Positions 20,744 through 27,410 of a stretch of DNA of 33,677 bases are shown one piece after another. A program made the position numbers and the translations under genes. The DNA lies in the NCBI GenBank assembly GCA_030681265.1, contig JAUXXD010000180.1, positions 1 to 33,677 on the forward strand. Reading direction: 5' to 3'. Every line of letters starts with the position of its first letter. Positions within the stretch are counted from its first letter, which is position 1. The stretch comes from Candidatus Didemnitutus sp. Lineage in GTDB: Bacteria; Verrucomicrobiota; Verrucomicrobiia; Opitutales; Opitutaceae. The notes beneath the pieces are model-generated. The model did not search any database and had not been told where the DNA came from. It saw only the letters and a program-made list of their open reading frames with translations.

Positions 20744-21451
20744 ATGGTTGTCGTAGATCTTTCGAAACTGCGGAATTTTCAAGAGCGCGACCTGCTGCAA
20801 TTGTCGCTGGGGCAACAAATCGAGGCCGTGCCGCGCGATATCGCTGGGGTCGTGGCGAAGATCGCCTCCGAGCGATCGGCGATCGAGACCGCGAAAGCGG
20901 AATGGATCGGGCTCGAAGCGAAAAAGAAGACGCTCGAGACGGAGATTAAAAGCGCGGAGGGTCAGGTCGCCAAATACCGCACGCAGCAACTCGAAGTGCG
21001 CAAGAACGACGAGTATCGCGCGCTCACGCACGAGATCGAGACCGTCGAGGCGACGATCGACAGCTACGAAGAAGAAGAGCTGAAAATCCTCTACGCGATC
21101 GACGAAGCGAAGAAGCGCTTTGTCGAAGCCGAGGCGGTGTTGAAGGGCAATATTTCCGGGCACGAAGCGAGGATTGCTGCGCTGGGCCTGCGGTTGACCG
21201 AATTGGAGAAGGAAAATGCCGCAGCGGTAGCGGCTCTGGAGCAGGCGCGAGCCGAAGTGCCCGAGACCCAGCTGCGCCTTTACGAGCGGCTCGCGCGCAG
21301 TCCCGGTCGGCCGGTTTGCGTCGCGGTGCACCATAGCCGTTGCGACGGTTGCCACATGAAAGTCTCGGCCAACGTCGAATTTGAGGCGCGCAAGGGCGAA
21401 AATATTACCACTTGCGACCAGTGTGGTCGCATCGTTTATTGGCAGCTCTAG
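20744..21451 (+). CDS. C4-type zinc ribbon domain protein with N-terminal coiled coil
   Basis: Long coiled coil followed by CVAVHHSRCDGCHMKVSANVEFEARKGENITTCDQCGRIVYWQL (CxxC...CxxC). ATG at 20744 (MVVVDLSKLRNFQERD); an in-frame upstream ATG exists near 20645. Confidence 0.9.
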   Translation: MVVVDLSKLRNFQERDLLQLSLGQQIEAVPRDIAGVVAKIASERSAIETAKAEWIGLEAKKKTLETEIKSAEGQVAKYRTQQLEVRKNDEYRALTHEIETVEATIDSYEEEELKILYAIDEAKKRFVEAEAVLKGNISGHEARIAALGLRLTELEKENAAAVAALEQARAEVPETQLRLYERLARSPGRPVCVAVHHSRCDGCHMKVSANVEFEARKGENITTCDQCGRIVYWQL

Positions 21452-21863
21452 TTTCGGAGCCAGACCTTCGCTCCGGGTTCATTGAATCAAGGAGAGGAAA
21501 GTCCGGACACCATCGGGCAGGATTCCGTGTGAAAGCACGGGCGCGGCGCTGGAAGGCGACGCGACGGAAAGTGTCACAGAAAATTAGACCGCCCGGCGGG
21601 CAACCGTCGGGTAAGGGTGAAAAGGTGGGGTAAGAGCCCACCGCGTCTTCGCGTAAGCGGGACGGCACGAAAAACCCAATCCGGTGCAAGGCAACATAGG
21701 CGGCTGGGCGGCCCGTCCGATAGCCGCGGGTATGCTGCATCCGCTGGAGTGACTGCGCAAGCAGGAGCAAGAGCGGGCAACATCGCCTCGTGCGGTGTTG
21801 AGAGAAATGAAGGTCACCCCGATTCGTCGGGGCACAAAATCCGGCTTACGGTTCCGAAACTAG
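21448..21863 (+). ncRNA. rnpB: RNase P RNA component (bacterial type A-like)
   Basis: Universally conserved GAGAGGAAAGTCCGGACACC near the 5' end, CACAGAAAA, TAAGGGTGAAAAGGTGGGGTAAGAGCCCACCG, AGAGAAATGAAGGTCACCCCG and ACAAAATCCGGCTTAC near the 3' end. Terminal P1 helix CTAGTTTCGGA (21448-21458) / TCCGAAACTAG (21853-21863), followed by T6. Confidence 0.97.
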
Positions 21864-21873
21864 TTTTTTGTAA

Positions 21874-21917
21874 CGCGGGGCGCGCGGCGAAGATCGCGCG
21901 TCCCGCACCAATTTTTC
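21874..21917 (+). terminator. Probable intrinsic terminator downstream of rnpB
   Basis: GCGGGGCGCGCG-gcgaagat-CGCGCGTCCCGC hairpin (one wobble) followed by ACCAATTTTT. Confidence 0.6.
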
Positions 21918-21964
21918 TCCGCGATCCATGCTGGCTCCGCACGCGCCACAGCGCGCGGTTCGCG

Positions 21965-23416
21965 TTAGAAGCTCAACACGCTGCTGTAAGCGGCGCGGCT
22001 GGCGGCACTGGAGAGTTCATTCCAGAGCGTGACGCGGAAGGGACTGTTACCGCCGAGATAGCCGAGCGATTCGTCGTAGTGAAACGCGGCGTTGCCGACG
22101 ACGGTGATGTCGTTGGCGACCACCGAGCCGGCGACGTCGCCATTGCCGTTGATTTTCACCGAGCCTTGCGGTGCGTAAATGACGCCGACGAGCGCGCCGT
22201 TGCCGGCAATTTGGATGTCTTGCACGCCAGCGGTCTTCGTGCCCCAAATCATGAGATTCTGGGGTTGGTTGGCGGTGGCGGTGGTGGTGCCGCCGTTCAT
22301 CGCGCCATTGCCGGCGATGCGGATATCGCCCGGTGCGTAGATTTGCAGGTTGGCACCAGTTTCGACGTTGAGCGCGCCGGAGCCGCCGCCGATCGCAATG
22401 CTCGTGGTGGCATCGGAAAGTTTGATGATGACGTTGGGTGCCGTCGTGTCACCGACGCGACGTTTGATCGCGAGCGTCTTGTTATTAAAGCCGATGTCGG
22501 TGGCGGCGTAGTAATAGATGCCGTCGGCTGCGGGTGCGTCACCGACTCGCGGAAGATCGAGGTCGTTGCTGATGCTGCCGAGGGTGTAGTTGGTCGTTGC
22601 GGGCGCGGTGACGGCGTCGAAATTGGCCGAGAAATCGAGCGAGACACGCGCCATGTCGATGGTGTTAGCGGCGGCACCGAAATTGCCGATGCGGCCTTGG
22701 CTGCCGACGGCCGGCATGGCACCGCCAGTCGCCACGTAACCAAAGATGTCGGCGTTCTGCACGAGCACGGCGTTCACCGAGACGGAGATGCTGCCGACGC
22801 TGCCGTTGGCCTTTTGGACGGCGGCGCTGTAGGGGATGGCGGGAGTGGCTGGGTTGTTGTCGGGGTCGGAATTCCAACTGTCGACGGAGGCGTTGTTGCC
22901 GCTGAAGCGAATCGTGTCCTTGGCGACGAGGCCGTTGGCAAATTTCGAGGTGCGGGTCAGTTGCACCTCGACCCACTTTTCGATCGCGCCGCTGGAGACG
23001 CCGCCGAGGGTGACGGAAGAGCGCGCGACGATGCGGGGGGCGGCTCCGCCGGCGAAGTTATAGACGTAAACGCTCACGCTGCCCGTGGCGTTTTGGTCGA
23101 AGGTTGTGTCCGTCCACTTGCGGCGCATCGCGGTGGCGCCGACGGCAGTCCAGCCGTCGCCCGTCCACGAATAACTGGGATCGGCGACGAGGCGGTTGAT
23201 GGAATACATGGCCTCTTCGAGACCATTTTCGGCGAGGTTGATGGCGGCGTTGTTGTAGAGGGCGCGGTTGGCGATGGTGAGGGCGTTGCGGCCGACCTTC
23301 AGGTAGCTGGCGATGGAAATGCCGATGATCGCCGCCAAAATGAGGGAGACGATGAGGAGGGAGCCGCGCTCAGATGAGAGGCGGCGCCGCGCCGAGAGTT
23401 GCGCTGTGGGGATCAC
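21965..23416 (-). CDS. PilX-like pilus assembly protein with beta-repeat C-terminus (DUF7305-like)
   Basis: N-terminus SSERGSLLIVSLILAAIIGISIASYLKVGRNALTIANRALYNNAAINLAENGLEEAMYSIN (single TM, PilX-like). C-terminus GNGALVGVIYAPQGSVKINGNGDVAGSVVANDITVVGNAAFHYDESLGYLGG. ATGA overlap with the upstream gene. Confidence 0.82.
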   Translation of the reverse strand: MIPTAQLSARRRLSSERGSLLIVSLILAAIIGISIASYLKVGRNALTIANRALYNNAAINLAENGLEEAMYSINRLVADPSYSWTGDGWTAVGATAMRRKWTDTTFDQNATGSVSVYVYNFAGGAAPRIVARSSVTLGGVSSGAIEKWVEVQLTRTSKFANGLVAKDTIRFSGNNASVDSWNSDPDNNPATPAIPYSAAVQKANGSVGSISVSVNAVLVQNADIFGYVATGGAMPAVGSQGRIGNFGAAANTIDMARVSLDFSANFDAVTAPATTNYTLGSISNDLDLPRVGDAPAADGIYYYAATDIGFNNKTLAIKRRVGDTTAPNVIIKLSDATTSIAIGGGSGALNVETGANLQIYAPGDIRIAGNGAMNGGTTTATANQPQNLMIWGTKTAGVQDIQIAGNGALVGVIYAPQGSVKINGNGDVAGSVVANDITVVGNAAFHYDESLGYLGGNSPFRVTLWNELSSAASRAAYSSVLSF

Positions 23417-23976
23417 GTGGTGACGCGTTTGTTGCGCAGAATGAAGCGCGCCGAGAGCACCGTGTTGGTGGCGGTCGCGACGGTGCGGGAAGAGCGCGAG
23501 GCGCGCAGGGAAATTTGCAATTGTTTGGTCGAGCGCCCCGCGGCGGCCAAGTCGGCCAAATTTATCTCGGTGCCGGTGATGCTATAGGCTTTGAAAGAAA
23601 AGCTGAGCACGCCGGTGACCAGATTCTGCACGGGGCCGCCGGTGATTTGGCGTGAAAATGTGCCCGAGGCGAAACTGTAGTTGGTCGCGACGCCGTCGAC
23701 GGTCAGTGTGATCGAAGTCGTGCTGTTCCAAGTGATCGCGCTGGCTTGACGAGTGTCTTGCGCGAAAAATTCCAGCGCGCGGCGGGCTTGCGCTTCCATG
23801 TCGCTGTAGTTTTGCACATTCGCGCCACTGCGTCCGAGAAACAGGAACGTTGTCAGAACGGCGGTGAGGATGAAGCCGCCGAGGGTCGCACTGATCATCA
23901 CCTCGACCAGCGTGAAGCCGCGGGCGGCCCTAGGAACCGGGGTTGGCGAGGGTGTAGTAGAAGTCATAGAGACCAT
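23413..23976 (-). CDS. Prepilin-type protein, PilW-like
   Basis: Type III signal peptide ARGFTLVEVMISATLGGFILTAVLTTFLFLGRSG. Start chosen at MVSMTSTTPS (23976); longest ORF begins 24063. Confidence 0.85.
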   Translation of the reverse strand: MVSMTSTTPSPTPVPRAARGFTLVEVMISATLGGFILTAVLTTFLFLGRSGANVQNYSDMEAQARRALEFFAQDTRQASAITWNSTTSITLTVDGVATNYSFASGTFSRQITGGPVQNLVTGVLSFSFKAYSITGTEINLADLAAAGRSTKQLQISLRASRSSRTVATATNTVLSARFILRNKRVTT

Positions 23977-24499
23977 TTTTGATGTATTTCGTCTGGAAGC
24001 TGCGGACCTGCGTGCGGCCATCGTAGTTTTTCCACGAAACCTGGATGGAGATGTGGGCGACATCGGAGGGGCGGCTGGCGTCGAGCGCCACGACGCGGGT
24101 CGCGGTAAATTGAGAAGTGATGGCGGTGTCCGAAGTAAACATAGCCGAGAGATTTACTGGGCGGGTGCCGAGCATGGTCGAGGGGTCGGTCACCGCTGGC
24201 CAACTCATCATCCGGATGCGCTCAATTTCGCTTTGCAGGATTTGGGAGGCGAGGGTCGTGCCCCGAGCGACGTCGAGGTATTTGAAGCCCTGTTGCATGG
24301 CGATGATCGTCGTGGCGATGCCCATGGACATCACGGCGGTCGCCATGACGACTTCCAAAATGGTAAAGGCACGCTGGGCGACCTTGGAGCCGAGTAGGCG
24401 ACGTCGGTCGCGCGGTGGTGAACTTGTGGGTGAAAATTGCAACGGCTGAAAGAGTAGCAGCGAATCCCTGGTTCGGCAATGGCCGACCGACCACCGCAT
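23930..24499 (-). CDS. Prepilin-type protein, PilV-like
   Basis: Type III signal-like QRAFTILEVVMATAVMSMGIATTIIAMQQGFKYLDVARGTTLASQILQSEIERIRMMSW. Exact start uncertain because the leader is unusually long from 24499. Confidence 0.8.
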   Translation of the reverse strand: MRWSVGHCRTRDSLLLFQPLQFSPTSSPPRDRRRLLGSKVAQRAFTILEVVMATAVMSMGIATTIIAMQQGFKYLDVARGTTLASQILQSEIERIRMMSWPAVTDPSTMLGTRPVNLSAMFTSDTAITSQFTATRVVALDASRPSDVAHISIQVSWKNYDGRTQVRSFQTKYIKNGLYDFYYTLANPGS

Positions 24500-24511
24500 T
24501 AGCCTCTCAAT

Positions 24512-25210
24512 TTACAGGGCCGATTGGCCCGTGCCGGCGACTCGACTCTCGGAATAAAGCACGGCGGCTTGCGCTCGGCGGTTGATGCTGAGCTTCTCGA
24601 AAATATTGCTGAGGTAGTTTTTTACGGTCTTGGCGCTGAGTTCCATTTGTTCGCCAATTTCCCGGTTGGTTAAACCTTCGGCGACGAGAGCCAAGACGCG
24701 TTTTTCCTGAGTCGAGAGCTGGGCGATTTTGTCGCCATCAGCTTGAGGAGGGCCGTTGCGAACCAGATTGAGCACGCGCGTAGTGACGGACGGATCGAGA
24801 ATAAATTTCCCGCGAGCGACATCGACGACCGCCTGGAGTAGCGCGTGGGTGTTGATCTCTTTGAGCAAGTAGCCGTGGGCCCCGCTGCTCATCGCTTCGT
24901 AGATCATGCCGTCATCAATGACCGAAGTTAAAATCAGGATGCGGGTATCGGGAAGTTTGGCGAGAATCTGACGACAGACGAAGAAACCGGTTTCGTCGGG
25001 CAGGCGGATGTCGAGCAACACAACATCGGGCTCGAGGCGGAGGCATTCGGCCACGCCGGCTGCGGCGGTGGCGGCGGTGGCGGCTTCACCGACGACTAGG
25101 AGATCGGAGTTGTCCAGAGAAGAGTTGAGCAGCGACTTCAGTCCGACACGCACCAACTCACTATCATCGACGAGCAGGATGGAGATGGGTTTCGTGGGAT
25201 CGGCGCACAT
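24512..25210 (-). CDS. NarL/FixJ-type (LuxR HTH) response regulator
   Basis: Receiver ISILLVDDSELVRVGLKSLL...PDVVLLDIRLPDETGF and HTH LSTQEKRVLALVAEGLTNREIGEQMELSAKTVKNYLSNIFEKLSINRRAQAAV. ATG at 25210 (MCADPTKP). Confidence 0.96.
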   Translation of the reverse strand: MCADPTKPISILLVDDSELVRVGLKSLLNSSLDNSDLLVVGEAATAATAAAGVAECLRLEPDVVLLDIRLPDETGFFVCRQILAKLPDTRILILTSVIDDGMIYEAMSSGAHGYLLKEINTHALLQAVVDVARGKFILDPSVTTRVLNLVRNGPPQADGDKIAQLSTQEKRVLALVAEGLTNREIGEQMELSAKTVKNYLSNIFEKLSINRRAQAAVLYSESRVAGTGQSAL

Positions 25211-25220
25211 GGGAATCCGG

Positions 25221-26858
25221 TTAACGTGAGGCAAAGCGCAGGGCAATTCGAGTTCCTTTTCCCAGAGAGGAGGAGATGTCAAGGAGGGCGTTTATTTCAT
25301 CGGCGCGCGCGGCTAAATTGGCGAGTCCGGCGCGTCCCGACTGACTGGCTTGGACGACATCGAAGCCGCCGCCATTGTCGCTGATTTCCAATGTCGGAAT
25401 CTCTCCCGTCGGATCGAAACGAATCTGCACACAACTCGCGGCGCCGTGGCGGTAGGCGTTGCTGATACTTTCGCGCAAGATTTGCAGCAGATGGATTTCC
25501 TCGCGCTGCCGTAATCTCGGAATACCAGCGCTCACCTCCAACTTAATCTCCATCGGATAGAGCGCTTGCAGAGTGCTGATGAGTGCGCGCAGAGATTGGT
25601 CTAGTGGCGTGCGTTCCTGGTCACCGGGATCGAGTCCGGTGATGAAGCTGCGCACATCGCGCAGGGTTTGGTTCAAGCTCGCTTGGCAGGCGTCGATGCG
25701 ACGATTCGCATCCGCGGGATCGGCGCGCAGGACGTTGCGCACTCCTTCCAGGCCGAGGCCTGCGGCGTAAATCGATTGGATAACTCCGTCATGCAGATCA
25801 CGGGAGAGCCGCCCCTTCAAATTGGCCATGCTTTGCAGTGCCTCTTGGCTCTGGCGCAGGGCCGATTCGATACTGCGTCGTTCATTTACTTCATGTTCGA
25901 GCGTTCGACGTTGGACAAACGAGTGATCCACCAAGTCGGCCAAGCGGCCAAATTCATCAGTGCGCTGGAGTAGGGGGGCCAGCGGTGCAGGCGATGAAGA
26001 AGCGAGGGCGGCTTCCAGTCGGCGCAGCGGTAGCACAACCCATCGGGAGACGCCAATCCCGCTCAGCAAGAGCGTGGCGACGCCGAAGAGGATGAAAACC
26101 GTCATGTCGCCCTGATGGTGATCGACGAGTAAGCGAAGCGACGCGGCGACATAATTGGTATTCAGCCTGGCAGTCGGGTTGCCCCGCCAATCCGGCAATT
26201 CGCGGTGGAAGTGCACTCTGTTCGCCACCGGTTCCGCAGGGAGCAAAGCAGTGATTGGGCTGACCACCACTTCGCTTTCCAGCGCGTGACTCAGTGGCGC
26301 AAGTTTAAGCTCGTCCCAAAGTCGCGCGACGAGCAACCAACCTTGTGGTGGGGTCGTGCGGGCGCTGTCCGCCGTGGGCTGGATCGGGGCCGCGCGAAAC
26401 TCCAGTAAGCCCGCTTCCGTCCAGTGAAAGAAATGGTGAAAGGGTTTCTGCGCGAGCGACGCGACGAGCGCCTCCGCCGGGAGCGGGAAGACTTCGTAAA
26501 TAGCGTCTAGGCCCTTGACCGTGCCGTAGACCTGTGCCCCGTCGGTTCGCAAGACCCACGCACCGTTGGCGTTGAAACTGGTCAAGCTCACCGAAAGATT
26601 CTGCGCACCCCATTGGGGGTCGCTCGTATGGACAAAATCCACCATCTCGTCCCAAAAAGTGTAGTCATTGGCGAAATTCTTCAGCGATTCGCCGATAAGC
26701 CCGAGCAAGCTATCCAGCAGTTCACCGCGATCTTCCCGTAAATCCCTCAGCATCGTGTCAATCTCGCGCAAATGACTATTGCGCATCTGCCAGAGAGCAC
26801 CCCCAAATACGGCCAACATCAGGCCAAGCAACGCGATAAAGCGGGTCGGAGTGTTCAT
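25221..26858 (-). CDS. CHASE4-domain sensor histidine kinase (NarX/HisKA_3 type)
   Basis: TM-flanked sensor with FANDYTFWDEMVDFVHTSDPQWGAQNL (CHASE4). HisKA_3 H-box GRLSRDLHDGVIQSIYAAGLGLEGVRNVL. HATPase ESISNAYRHGAASCVQIRFDPTGEIPTLEISDNGGGFD. Confidence 0.94.
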   Translation of the reverse strand: MNTPTRFIALLGLMLAVFGGALWQMRNSHLREIDTMLRDLREDRGELLDSLLGLIGESLKNFANDYTFWDEMVDFVHTSDPQWGAQNLSVSLTSFNANGAWVLRTDGAQVYGTVKGLDAIYEVFPLPAEALVASLAQKPFHHFFHWTEAGLLEFRAAPIQPTADSARTTPPQGWLLVARLWDELKLAPLSHALESEVVVSPITALLPAEPVANRVHFHRELPDWRGNPTARLNTNYVAASLRLLVDHHQGDMTVFILFGVATLLLSGIGVSRWVVLPLRRLEAALASSSPAPLAPLLQRTDEFGRLADLVDHSFVQRRTLEHEVNERRSIESALRQSQEALQSMANLKGRLSRDLHDGVIQSIYAAGLGLEGVRNVLRADPADANRRIDACQASLNQTLRDVRSFITGLDPGDQERTPLDQSLRALISTLQALYPMEIKLEVSAGIPRLRQREEIHLLQILRESISNAYRHGAASCVQIRFDPTGEIPTLEISDNGGGFDVVQASQSGRAGLANLAARADEINALLDISSSLGKGTRIALRFASR

Positions 26859-27005
26859 AGATGCGCTGGCTAATGGTATTTCCAAAGAGAATAGCTCGGC
26901 AACAACCAAACTATTCCCCGCGACCCAATTTGCCGTCGGGGGGAGAAAGCTCTTGACTCATCTAGTCGATTTTGGGTGTTTCGCCCTTCCAAATTTTACA
27001 ACGCC

Positions 27006-27272
27006 ATGGCCAATACCAAGTCCGCAATCAAAGCCGCTCGCAAATCGCTCCGTAACGCAGCGCGCAACAAGACCATCAAGACCCGCCTGAAGACTCTCGC
27101 CAAGGGTGTCGCGAGCGCCGCCAAGGGCGAAGATGCCGAAAAGACGCGCGCCGCCGCCATCGCGTTCAGCTCCGCGCTCGACAAAGCCGTGAAGGGCAAC
27201 GTCATTCACCGCAATAAGGCGTCCCACGGCAAAGCCCAAGTCGCGAAGCACATCTTCGCCGCCAAGAAGTAA
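27006..27272 (+). CDS. rpsT: 30S ribosomal protein S20 (bS20)
   Basis: MANTKSAIKAARKSLRNAARNKTIKTRLKTLAKGV...NVIHRNKASHGKAQVAKHI. Confidence 0.97.
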   Translation: MANTKSAIKAARKSLRNAARNKTIKTRLKTLAKGVASAAKGEDAEKTRAAAIAFSSALDKAVKGNVIHRNKASHGKAQVAKHIFAAKK

Positions 27273-27297
27273 GCCGCCGCGCCTCCCTTCACTTTCC

Positions 27298-27331
27298 GCC
27301 CCGTGCACCCTCGTGGTTGCGGGGCTTTTTT
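27298..27331 (+). terminator. Intrinsic terminator downstream of rpsT
   Basis: GCCCCG ... CGGGGC followed by T6 (27326-27331). Confidence 0.75.
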
Positions 27332-27410
27332 GCGGCCAGATCCCGGCCCGCCGCCCACCGCCCGAAAACAGGTTGCCGCTGCCGCTGGACTTGTCGTTGA
27401 TGGCAACGGC

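Noticed and set aside
21617-23377. 586-aa plus-strand ORF over rnpB and the PilX-like gene
   Set aside because: Begins inside RNase P RNA and runs antisense to a supported CDS; composition typical of spurious reverse-strand ORFs.
26953-26981. TTGACT -35-like box upstream of rpsT
   Set aside because: No convincing -10 hexamer at 17 +/- 1 nt (GTGTTT); too weak to call as promoter.
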